Below, piece after piece: positions 38,401 through 46,335 of a stretch of 64,000 nucleotides of DNA (its first letter is position 1; every line of letters starts with the position of its first letter). The notes beneath the pieces are model-generated. The model did not search any database, was not told the origin of the DNA, and was given only the letters and a program-made list of their open reading frames with translations. The DNA comes from Branchiostoma lanceolatum. Its lineage: Eukaryota; Chordata; Leptocardii; Amphioxiformes; Branchiostomatidae. Position numbers and translations under genes: made by a program. The stretch spans positions 39,851,958-39,915,957 of the forward strand of contig NC_089722.1 in the NCBI RefSeq assembly GCF_035083965.1, in the 5' to 3' direction.

Positions 38401-41400
38401 TGTAGTACAGAGACCACCAAATGAAGTTTAAATTGTAATGCATGGTGAAGCCATGAAAAACAATCACTTCAAAACACATTTACCTAAACTTCAAACCTTG
38501 AGTCTTCTCTCTCCAATGCAAATTTGGATTTATCAGGTTTGTTTGGGTACAGAATAATTGGAGGTCAACCTAAGCATTAGATTACAGATCTGAAGCCAAA
38601 AAATTGAACTGACACCAGGATTCTACCCCCTGTCCAAATGGGTAAATCCAGCAAATGAGAAGAATTTAAGGGCCAATTACAGGGCAAAACAACCAAACAG
38701 GGTTGACTATACACAACAATAAAGTCCAGTCTATCAGTGAGGCATACCTTCCAGTTTGCCAGATCATGATGAGTTTGTCGTCCCCACCAGAAGCCAGGTA
38801 GCGTCCGTCTGACGACCAGCGCACACAGTTCACACAGGCTGGGGCAAGGGAGACGAGATTTAGCCTTAAGAAACCTCATTATAAACCTCATATCTCCGTA
38901 AATACTTTATCAACTGCATTGTATTATACATCATTGGAAACCTTATTCAGTGCCCTTCACAATGACATCACATTTACTGTGATACTATTGATAGACAGGA
39001 TTCACTGAGCAGGATTTCCACCTTCAGAACAAAATATTATTCAGCAAACTTTTTTCTGACAGCTATTTTTTTAAACTATAGTATCATTATCAAGCACTGG
39101 TCTTCTGAATGATGCTCTGGCTGGGAAAAGGTCTAAGTAAACAAACACAATCATGAATAGTGTGACTGGTTTCAACAGGTTGGTAAGTTACTGAATACAA
39201 ATGAAAGATTCTTTCTAATTCTACACAACCGACTTTTCGGTGACTGTCTGTCACCTTCCTTAGGGCAGTTCTGACTGGTTCACTTTGCACTGCAGCTATA
39301 GGTGTCACTGCTTACAGATGCAGTCCCAAAGATAATTGTATCTTATTGCCCCATTACCAGACAGTTCGACACATTATAGGCTTGCTTTCCTGTCAATACG
39401 CACCCAAGTGGTTATCCATCTGACACAGAAGTTTGGGGATGTTCCCATTCTTCTCATCCACCTCACTCCGCACAGGAGCCATATTCCACACAGCCACCTT
39501 CCCAGAGTCTTCACCTGCATAAACATCAACAAAAACATAAACAACAACAACTTATAAACAACAACAATTTCGCATCCATCTCACTTCGCACAGGCGCCAT
39601 ATTCCACACAGCCAGCTTTCCTGAGTCTTCACCTGTATAAACATCAACAAAAATACATAAACAATAACTTAAAGACAAAAACAACAACAACTTTTTATCC
39701 ACCTCACTGTGTACAGGTGCCATATTCCACACAGCCACACCTCAAGCACATTAAAGAACCCACCACACTTTAAGACTTATCAAAAAGCGTACGGGTCCTT
39801 CCCTGTGTGAGTGGATCAAATAAATCTGTCTGGATACGCAGCTTGTTTTCTTCAGTACAAACCTGGTGTGTTTTGCGATTTCAAGGCAGTTTATCGGGTA
39901 TGCAAAACAAACAAACAAACAATGACTCACCCTGGCCTCCTGTAGCGAACCTGGACCCATCTGGGTGGATGTCGATGGAAAAGATGGGCTTACCTGTGAC
40001 AGATATAACATTAGACATACAACGTTATAAACTGTTACAAGAAGTAAGACAGCTGTTAAAGCACCCCCTCCATTTATACGTCTACTTAAAGTATACTATA
40101 GTCCATCATGAATATCGTGTATGGTGTGCTCTAAGAAAAAGAGCCTGACGTAATACTAGTATGATCTGGAGTCGAGTGCCTGTCTCTCTTATATATAAAC
40201 AGAATCCTAAAATACAAGATTATCAGCATCTACTAGTGTGTCTACGGTCTCGTCTCTGCCTGAGTCGGGTATACCTAAACACCTCACCCGACCTCATCCG
40301 ACCTCATCCGAGTCTAAAATGCAGTGTACACGGGGCATGGACACTATTTGACGTTCTGGATACGTTAAATATACAATTATGAATGCAAAACCAGCAGAAA
40401 ACTGTAAGTATTTACCCGTTTTTATAAGTTACTCCGCTCTAACGGGTGCCGCGAAACCCCCATATGGTGCGTATTTGGGTTGAAAACAATGGCGAAACCC
40501 CGCGGAAAATAGATCAACTTGGACTCGAAAAATCTTGTTTCTGACAAAAGTCTGATTCCTCTGAAGCACTGTAGAAGATTGGTGAACTTGTCACGATACC
40601 GGAGACACATTTATATGCTTGATCTGACCTATTTTGACTGCACTGTTGACTTTTTCCGTGACCATGATACTCAAAACGGCATGTATCACCCTTCTATCTT
40701 GGAAACGAGCGGAGTAACTTACAAAAACTGGCAAATACTTGGAGTTTGCTGCCTGTTTTGCATTTATAATTGCATATTTAAGGTATCCAGAACGTCAAAT
40801 AATGTCCCTGCCCCATGTACACTGCATTTTAGACTCGGATGAGGTCGGGTGAGGTCGGGTGAGGTGTTTAGGCATACCGGCCTGAGTCAACACTTTGCTT
40901 TTAGTAACGGTTAACGTTAGTGCTTTATTCTATGTTGTGCACCGAAAATGTTTCCTGTGCACCAGAATTTTCTGGGCTAGGTGCACCAGAGGTAACGTAT
41001 TTAAAAAACCAAGCCCTGTCTCTTTCAGGATAAAAATGCAAAATGCAAATGAACTTTAGTTCACGGCAGAGGATGGGGGAGGGGGGCGCCATTATTTTTC
41101 ACGTTCATGCATAATATGGTGGAATAAGAATTATTTGCCTTCAAACTGTGCATATGATGTTAGCTTTTATCAACATTTCCTTCTCACACGTGATATCAAA
41201 TTTGAAATGGTTTGCTATAAAGAAAATACTGAAACCCAGTAACTAAACGAAAATGTGTTGAATAACTACAACCACAACACGTGAAACCAGGTAACTTTGT
41301 GTTGGCCGAGAGACCCTGACATTTTTCTGTCGTAATTTTTTGCAGGACAGCTAACAAACGAGTGATACAACACATGGTTAAACTATAGATTCTACACTTA

Positions 41401-41438
41401 CCATCGTGAGTTACCCAGCTTGGCTTTAACAACTTCAT
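19866..41438 (-). CDS. HIRA: HIRA histone chaperone, complete gene (29 exons)
   Basis: HIRA deposits H3.3-H4 outside replication, with UBN1, CABIN1 and ASF1a, in the nucleus. Exons (minus): 41438-41402, 39993-39931, 39514-39404, 38838-38748, 38345-38248, 37830-37735, 37340-37258, 36918-36841, 36298-36131, 35521-35471, 32945-32889, 32218-32148, 31468-31363, 30527-30321, 29594-29506, 29057-28859, 28285-28203, 27754-27571, 25791-25696, 25454-25397, 24655-24562, 23995-23834, 23454-23396, 23150-23048, 22507-22382, 21791-21710, 21093-21012, 20491-20391, 19988-19866. All have GT-AG sites and matching phases; the total is 2,958 bp, 985 residues plus stop, against about 1,017 in human. It starts MKLLKPSWVTHDGKPIFS, nearly identical to vertebrate HIRA. 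The chance of a wrong family is very small; single exon edges could be off by a few bases. Introns carry many transposons and partial exon copies. Confidence 0.96.
22740..22900 (-). repeat. SINE-tail-like repeat in a HIRA intron
   Basis: ACCCCTACTCTTATTGATAAG and AGGTACTCATTTTCACCTG resemble, in inverse orientation, the tail of the SINE-like element at 53071-53410. It is degenerate and partial. Confidence 0.45.
24000..24480. repeat. Two copies of a ~290-bp intronic repeat, with a partial exon-21 copy
   Basis: The blocks at about 24040-24240 and 24290-24490 share TTAATTAAAAT/TTAAATTAAAAT, TTCCTGGGG, TATCAGACAGGTCACAGTGG-like and GTGGTCACATG segments; a third relative is at about 21140-21420. 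At 24245-24282 TACATGCAGTGGTAC followed by a CCTGCT copy matches the intron-exon junction of exon 21 (24539-24576). So part of the exon 21 end was duplicated with the intron repeat. Confidence 0.6.
25995..27229. mobile_element. 1.2-kb DNA transposon, CAGGGTGCGAAATAC ends
   Basis: Inverted ends CAGGGTGCGAAATAC (25995) and GTATTTCGCACCCTG (to 27229), flanked by CCATG on both sides (25990-25994 and 27230-27234), a 5-bp target duplication. It lies in HIRA intron 18. Subterminal GGTTGC/GCAACC palindromes are shared with the small element at 19473-19733. A short plus-strand frame near 26852 (MAAKSRTLSRA...) ends after about 22 codons; no transposase domain is seen. CAGGG ends suggest a hAT-like group, but the 5-bp duplication is not classic for it. 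Confidence 0.78.
27571..35521 (-). CDS. HIRA: HIRA exons 10-18: last WD repeats and ASF1-binding B domain
   Basis: Exons 10-13 complete the propeller (GSRDRSLSIW at 32945-32889 is a short 19-codon exon inside a long repeat-rich interval). Exon 14 (30527-30321) holds the conserved YGKSMA and ENPAMLK segments. Exon 15 (29594-29506) contains RTPDGRRRITPL at about residues 449-460, the ASF1-binding B-domain core. Exons 16-18 are a Ser/Pro/Thr-rich linker; exon 17 keeps PMKALDSRFTEKSKA and exon 18 has basic clusters (AKRKLD, TKRMRKDK) that could be nuclear localisation signals. Confidence 0.93.
29115..29234 (+). pseudogene. C-terminal LINE fragment in HIRA intron
   Basis: A 39-codon open stretch ending in TAA reads FLYCAINLWNTLKP...SNFEKAIHHLFST, the typical extreme C terminus of CR1/L2-type non-LTR retrotransposon proteins (R-x-INLWN-x-LP...). 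The rest of the element is missing, as expected for a 5'-truncated insertion. Confidence 0.65.
29384..29438 (+). repeat. (AC)n microsatellite
   Basis: About 27 uninterrupted AC dinucleotides in HIRA intron 15. A shorter one is at 23574-23600. Confidence 0.95.
29640..29840 (+). repeat. Interspersed repeat, also near 61550
   Basis: GGTGGAGCCCATCCCTCTCC, then CCTTTTACCTCCCCAACC and TTTTACACCCGGGTTGAG match the block at 61545-61680 in the citron intron. It is probably a SINE-like family. Confidence 0.55.
30734..30950 (-). repeat. Two truncated copies of HIRA exon 14 start
   Basis: 30734-30812 reads, on the minus strand, an acceptor (CCCCTCAG) followed by NSLQQRIYGKSMAFSTQHSVNN, a near copy of the first 20 codons of exon 14 (NSLHQRIYGKSMAIST). 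A second, more decayed copy at 30896-30950 reads NSINQIIYVKSMA. Both keep the acceptor and lose the rest of the exon; no donor follows. Confidence 0.8.
33108..33282. repeat. Perfect-type hairpin, ~80-bp arms
   Basis: TTAATGACCCGCCTGTTCCT on the left is mirrored by AGGAACAGGCGGGTCATTAA on the right; the arms continue through CGGTGTATATGG, TAACGCCTGGTCATG and GTGCTATAACCA to a roughly 20-bp loop (GAGTGAGCGAAGCGAACGAG). It is probably a foldback element or the end of the neighbouring transposon, in HIRA intron 10. Confidence 0.8.
33286..34404. mobile_element. Putative 1.1-kb TIR element with coding-like fragment
   Basis: Ends TATTATCACATAGC (33286-33299) and GCTATGTGATAATA (34391-34404) are inverted repeats. 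The interior is more GC-rich than the surroundings. On the minus strand near 34110-33950 a frame reads SGITRSIVLDGVPQFYVEEL, then TDADSESVFGSWEDVQEHAAAL, before a stop; this looks protein-coding but I do not recognise it. A target duplication is not obvious. Confidence 0.55.
34450..35250. mobile_element. Harbinger-like MITE with TTA target duplication
   Basis: Ends GGCCACAGCAAGTAAATTTT and AAAAATTACTTGCTGTGGCC are inverted repeats; a second block (ATGGATGACATCC / GATGTCATCCAT) extends them. TTA flanks both sides (34447-34449, 35251-35253), the 3-bp target typical of PIF/Harbinger. The inside carries about three copies of a ~145-bp tandem repeat (each with ACTGGGTATTCATATGCAATG-type sequence) at 34690-35115. 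It lies in HIRA intron 10. Fragments of the same family are at 7405, 10360 and perhaps 41724. Confidence 0.82.
35530..35880 (-). mobile_element. tRNA-derived SINE-like repeat
   Basis: On the minus strand the block from about 35880 begins with a tRNA-like head (TAGTCCACTAGTTAGGGC; box-B-like GGGTTCAAATCTCGG) and continues into CTTTTTGACAAGCAC. The tail (TTTAGCTCACTAAAGAGC) recurs at 37450-37560. The head is not a functional tRNA because no cloverleaf fold is apparent. Confidence 0.6.
35985..36475 (-). repeat. HIRA exon 9 flanked by partial copies of both of its ends
   Basis: The 3' end of exon 9 with its donor (GTCTGACTTACAACTAC...TTTCTGTGTCCTAC, 36105-36165) is repeated at about 35995-36050. 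The 5' end with its acceptor (GACCACGCTAACCTCAGGAC...ACTG, about 36260-36313) is repeated at 36418-36471. So a truncated copy of each edge lies on each side of the intact exon. Confidence 0.85.
36131..41438 (-). CDS. HIRA: HIRA exons 1-9: WD40 propeller, first part
   Basis: Exons 1-9 encode residues 1 to about 275. Clear WD-repeat signatures: SGKVAVWNM (exon 3), GGDDKLIMIW (exon 4), DILDLAWSPQDAWLATCS...IIVW (exon 6), GHTGLVKGVTWDPVGKYLATQ (exon 7), SDDKSLRVW (exon 8) and VLRLAWSPDGQYIVSAHAMN (exon 9). This propeller binds UBN1 and nucleosomal partners in known HIRA proteins. Exons 3 and 9 each have truncated duplicates beside them in the introns. Confidence 0.95.
36482..36595 (+). pseudogene. 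C-terminal LINE fragment in HIRA intron
   Basis: A 37-codon frame reads FIFPRIVVEWNSLPPSSVGA, then SLPDSLKQGL, and ends at TAG; this is the usual C-terminal motif of CR1-like retrotransposon proteins. It starts right beside the duplicated exon 9 segment. Confidence 0.65.
37450..37640. repeat. SINE-like repeat, relative of 35530-35880
   Basis: CAGTTTAGCTCACTGAAAAGC, then CAGTATTTACAGGATCATTG and TGATAAGTACAGGGAAC parallel the 35530-35880 element. Confidence 0.5.
37880..38060 (+). repeat. CT-rich simple repeat
   Basis: Interrupted (CT)n and CTGT units in HIRA intron 5, followed by a C homopolymer at about 38175-38198. Long frames across it are low-complexity. Confidence 0.9.
39455..39745 (-). 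repeat. ~118-bp tandem repeat spanning the HIRA exon 3 acceptor
   Basis: Copies start at 39455, 39573 and 39696. Each holds, on the minus strand, an acceptor plus GEDSGK(V/L)AVWNMAPVRSE or a decayed form, and intron sequence rich in ACAACA. Only the copy at 39404-39514 continues to a donor. The third copy stops within the WNMAPV region. Confidence 0.88.
40267..40879. mobile_element. Mutator-like MITE with 9-bp target duplication
   Basis: A 613-bp element in HIRA intron 1. Long inverted arms: GGGTATACCTAAACACCTC...GACGTTCTGGATAC on the left and GTATCCAGAACGTC...GAGGTGTTTAGGCATACCG on the right, about 180 bp each. Flanked by GCCTGAGTC on both sides (40258-40266 and 40880-40888). Long TIRs and a 9-bp duplication fit a Mutator-like element. 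Confidence 0.85.
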
Positions 41439-42087
41439 CCTAGACGTCAGTGGGGGAAACTTTTAGGTCCGATATCGTGAAAAATTTCAAGCGTCGGCCA
41501 TTTTTGTTTAGGCCGCCATTGAAAAAGTCTCGAGGGAGCGACACCTATCGTTTCCTAACAAAACTCCACCCAAACGTAAAACGTGTGCAAATCGGCCAAA
41601 CGGGTAACGCCGTTTCATATACGTTTCAAATACAACACAGCCAAATGATGGATGACAGCGGTCCTCGTCAAAAGTGACGGACGAACCACCGCTAAAGACT
41701 TAAGTTATTAAGTCATTGATTAGGCCATAGTTGATTAGCTTCATTGGATCATTTGGATGACATCCGCGCGCGCATCAAATCTCTGTTTCCAAAAAAATAA
41801 TCGGGGGACAATACTGTAAATTGTATACTGTAAATATTTCGGAGAATGGATACTAATATCGTTTAATGGCAAGGCGGATTCCAAAGTCAAAGACGATATG
41901 AAAGAAAAAAAATCCAGATTCTATTATTCGGGAACCCCCAAACTGATGCGAGCGTGCGAATAAATCATGTTTATTTGCATGTTCATGCCCTTCCGGATTT
42001 CCGGGCTAAATGCATTACAAGTAATATAATTGTGCATTGTAATAACAGAAAAAAAATGAAGAAAACTATTCTATGTTCTATCTACCT
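41439..42087. other. HIRA upstream region
   Basis: Region 5' of the HIRA start codon, so it should hold the promoter and 5' UTR; no TATA box is obvious. From about 41724 TTAGGCCATAG...GGATGACATCC resembles a Harbinger-like end as at 34450. The rest to 42087 is probably 3' flank of the LINE. Confidence 0.45.
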
Positions 42088-43725
42088 CTAAAGTTTACAC
42101 GCTACTTCTCTCTTCTTGAGACATGTGTACACGAATTCACAGAGTTTCTCAATTACCGATTGATTATTCGATGACATCAAGTATATGAACAGTTTGTCAT
42201 TTGTTAAGTTTGTATATCTCTGGTCTAGTTGTATTGCGTTAACCAAAGAGATGCGTAAATCTTTGTACAGTGAGCATTCTAGAATAAAATGTACTTCATC
42301 TTCTATAGAGTTCTTATTACAGAGTGCACATAGCCTATCGCTAGGAGGAGTCCGGCTGTATCTACCAGTTTCAATATGCAGTGGGTGGTCGCTAATTCTT
42401 AGCTTAGCCATGGCTCGGCGATGGCTAAAGTTTTTGATGTCAAGATATTTTGCTCTTTCATATGCCCGTTTGAATTTTCTGTATGTTCTTAATTTGTTGC
42501 CTTGGTTCTCTTTTTTGCCAGGGGAGTTGAGTTCTGAGTAAAATGTTTGTATAAAAATGTCTTTTAGTCTTTGTTTTAAAGCAGACTGTGCATATGATGT
42601 ATTGTGATCCTTGTTGATAAGTAGGTAGGCATAGCCCGACTCCTCAAGAATTTTACTAACATCGGATAACCAGCATGGTACTTTACTTCGGTGCAATTCT
42701 TGCTGTACTAAATATGCTTCAAACTGAAGGCTACTTGTCGGCACCTCTTTAACCAATCTTTTGTAATATGAATATAATCTAGTGTAAATTGCAATCCATA
42801 ACGGGAACCTACCCAGTTCTGCTCTTGCGGCGAGGTTGCTAGCATTCTTTCTAACACCCAGGATTGATTTACAAAACTTAAGATGTACTTGCTCGATTGG
42901 GGACTTGTCGTTGAGTCCACTTTTGCCCCATGCCTCCGCACCATAAGTTAGTATTGGGACTACGCATGCATCAAATAGTTTACAATAGACAGATATTGAC
43001 GGGTTACTGTCTCCCAGAGTTGTTTTGATACTAAATAAAGCTCTCAGAGCTTTCTTTTGTAATATTTTTAATGCTGTTGTGAAGTTTCCCCCTGTCGTAA
43101 AGACAATCCCTAGATAGCAGTATGAGGAGACGATCTCTATGTTCTTGTTGAGTGAATAAAATTTGAGGTTTGGGGACATATGTCCCTTTTTGTTGAATAC
43201 AATTATTTTTGTTTTGTTTAGATTGATTGATAATTTCCATTTATTGCAGAAAGCACCAAGAGAGTTTATTGCATTTTGCAGTCCATATTGGGTTGTGGAC
43301 AGTAAGACAATGTCGTCAGCATAGAAGAGGCTTGATACCTTAGATGTGTTTAATAAGGGCGCATCGAAGTTTCCTGTATTCAGTTCATTTGCTAAGTCAC
43401 TGATGTATAGATTAAAAAGTGAAGGACTGAGGACACAACCTTGCCTTACTCCAACCTCGATTGGAAAACATTCACTTAAACCTGAATTTGTCTTCACGCA
43501 TGCTACCGATTGGCTATAGAGGCTTTTTATTATATTGAAGAATTTACCAGTGATGCCGTTTGATAGAATTTTGAATAGTAGGCCTTCGTGCAAGATAGAA
43601 TCAAACGCTTTGGATAGGTCCACGAAACATGCAAAGAGTCGCTTTCCTGATTGTGTATATTTTGAGATTAATGTTTTTAGACAAAAAAAGTTTGACAAAA
43701 AAAAACAACGCTGCCTTCAATGAAA
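42088..43725 (-). mobile_element. 5'-truncated non-LTR retrotransposon (LINE) with reverse transcriptase
   Basis: A 536-codon frame (minus, stop at 42088) encodes the reverse transcriptase from the FVDLSKAFD motif (about residue 25) through GVRQGCVLSPSLFNLYISDL and the catalytic FYADDIVLLS (YADD at about 126), to a C-terminal zinc-knuckle-like LCALCNKNSIEDEVHFILEC. The N-terminal part of the RT and any endonuclease or ORF1 are missing; the frame has no real ATG and opens at about 43700, so it is a typical 5'-truncated insertion. The frame is otherwise intact, so the copy is fairly young. Exact clade not assigned. Confidence 0.88.
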
Positions 43726-43739
43726 TCTACGTGATCAGG

Positions 43740-46335
43740 AAGGTTGAACAAATAGATTAAGTAACCAGTGAAAATAATTTGCATGTACGTGTACATTTTG
43801 TACCAGAGTGGGAGTGAAGGAAACAAATAAACATGCATTGCGAGACCTGCATCATGATTACAATTTTCATCGTCATCATAAGTATTCAGACAAATCAACG
43901 CCCCCATGCACGTAAGACTAACACCTCGCCATTGTGGATCAGCTGCCGAAGGACGCACCCTACAAGGTCCTACAAGAGCAACAGCCATGACAGCGACCAA
44001 TGTCTGAGGTACTCTGACGAGTTCCTAGGCCTGCCCAGAAAGTGCAACTCAAGCTTAAAGACTCATAAAAGGTATGTCACTCTCGAAACAGAGCTCGAGG
44101 TTGGAGGGGAAGATTGTGACCTTTTTATCCTATGCCCCGTTTTTGTCCGCTCCCATCCATCTCTTGGCCTATGGGTTAAAATGAAAATTGTGTTGATTGT
44201 CTGAGGCTGGCTTTTTTTCCCACCTTTCTTTCCAACGGTCGCATCAGTTCTAGAGTGCTGAGTGGATATCATCCATACACTCAAGGATGTTGTAATCTCT
44301 TGGGTGGGGAGACCAGACAAAAAAGGGGCATATGATGAAAAGGTCACAGTCTTCCCCACCAACCTCTGCTTGTAGAATATTTTCTGCTAGTTGATAAACT
44401 TATTAGGTGAATCCGTTGTCCGTTCACAGATTGTCATATCTTAATTCATCATGGTTGAACGTTTGTTTAATCTCTGATTGGATGTTGGCGTCGAAGATTG
44501 TGACGAAGAGTAAAAGATTATGAAAAAGGATGAATAGTTGCCAGAGAAGCTCGGCCCTCAGTCAATTTTCAATTGTTACCACTCTAATTTGAGATTACGA
44601 TAATTTGGATGGTGGACGAGAGGTGTTGTGTCCCAATGCGTAACTTTGTGACGTCGTGTATATTCTACCAGAACCAGAGAATTCATATTCATTATCATGG
44701 CTCCATATTACTAGCCAACAGTCTATCAAATGTGTTTTAGGCCACAGTCAATTTGATTTATTGGTTCACTGAAATTTCAAAGTAATGTAACAAGATGTCA
44801 AAATGTTGACAAACAGCCACGTCGACATTTTGGGGGTGGCCACATTTTTCAACTTGTATGAACCAAGACTTTCCCCCGTTAGATTCTCCAAGCAGAGGTT
44901 TCGGTCGAGTGGGGTAGGGGTGTCCGGGATTTTTTTACGTCTCACTCCCACCTAACTCGACCGAAACCTCTGCTTGGAAAATACCCCCGTTAAGCCTTAC
45001 AGCTCTCTTTAAATGTGCCTTTCTTTTACTTTCTGCAGTGGTCGTGATCAGACAGGGATGCGTCAGTCTCATAGCAACACTGAATCCAACACATACCACA
45101 CCAAAGATGTTGTATCATGATTGTGATTTTCATAATTAGTACAAAGGTTAATAGTATTCCAAAAACTAGCTTCAGACAATCAATGCAATCACCTACGTAA
45201 GCTTAAGAGACTAATATTGCGTTGTTGCTTGTCACATGGTATTACGGATCAGCTACCAAGGGACCCACCCTTCAAGAACGACAGAACCCAGTGCCCACCT
45301 ACGTGGCCCCCAGCCTAGGGAGTGCCAACTGGTATTCTAACTGTCTGAAGGTATGTTCCTGTAATTATACGTGGTACGTTAAATCAGTGGTGTAGACAGA
45401 TTGTTATACCTGTATAAGGGTTTAATTATCTACCGTGACGTTTTCTGACTGTTAAGCGGGTTATCTCCCTGGACTGCACCTAATTGCAAACGGCATTCAC
45501 GACGCGCCTATCGGTGCCTATTTTCAACCTGAAGTTGAGAATTTAAAATTTGTTTTGAAAATTTCGATTCGCAATTGGGAAAATGACCCATGTGGGCGCA
45601 ATACAGCGCAATCAATGCAAACCTCTTTTGGATGAATCTGAATCATTGTACATTGATATATGTGTATTGGTGTTTAATTCAGTGGCAACACTTCAATTTC
45701 AGATTCAGATTGATAGTGTCACCTGGCCAGGACACAGTCTGTTTTAAATGTCTTCCAGGCGTGTTGTAATTATGATTCTCTCTGTCACGGGGCTTCAGAC
45801 AATAGCTTATAGCAACTCTCCACAGATTATTTGTCTACTCTTAACAGGATTTATTGCAGAATTGCATTATTTAACGAAAGTGACTAAGAAACACCGTACT
45901 TCAACTCAGAAATAGGCACATACTCTTTTTTAGTGAAGTGTTAAATTTTCTAATATCTAACTGATTTACTTGAATGTGTAGAAGGTACGAATAGTCATAA
46001 ATATATGGCAGCAAGAGTAAGCAACCTTAATATCAATATTCAAAAAGCCAACTTCAGACAATCCACACAAGCAATTCATGAAGAAGGCAGCTATTTAAAA
46101 TTGTGTGTTACACACTATAAATGAATAACTACAGAATCGCGCTTATGCTATATGCCCAGTAGCAAACACAAGATCTACGTACCTTTTATAACTCTCTTTT
46201 CATACTTATCTCGAGTTTTTGCTTTCATGATGGTTTTCCAGTAAGTGTTTTTTTTTTTTTAGAATTGAGATACAAGACATAGATCTAATGTGGCTTACAG
46301 ACTTAATTTATGTTTTCCTTAGGCTTCACGATACC
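43740..46335. other. Upstream region of LRR gene with diverged repeats
   Basis: No firm coding exon. Three diverged copies of one block occur at about 43845-43990, 45115-45290 and 46015-46080 (ATTCAGACAAATCAACGC, CTTCAGACAATCAATGC, CTTCAGACAATCCACAC; the first two also share GGATCAGCT and GGA-CACCC), suggesting old tandem duplication. An acceptor (TTTTCCTTAG) at about 46321 lies just before the LRR start codon, so a 5' UTR exon probably lies in this interval. Confidence 0.45.
44882..44983. mobile_element. Hairpin MITE with 9-bp target duplication
   Basis: A 102-bp element: CTCCAAGCAGAGGTTTCGG on the left, CCGAAACCTCTGCTTGG on the right, with GTCGAGTGGGGT/ACTCGAC inside. Flanked by CCCCCGTTA on both sides (44873-44881 and 44984-44992). 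Same family as 3586-3752, 6757-7034 and 50888-51033. Confidence 0.85.
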
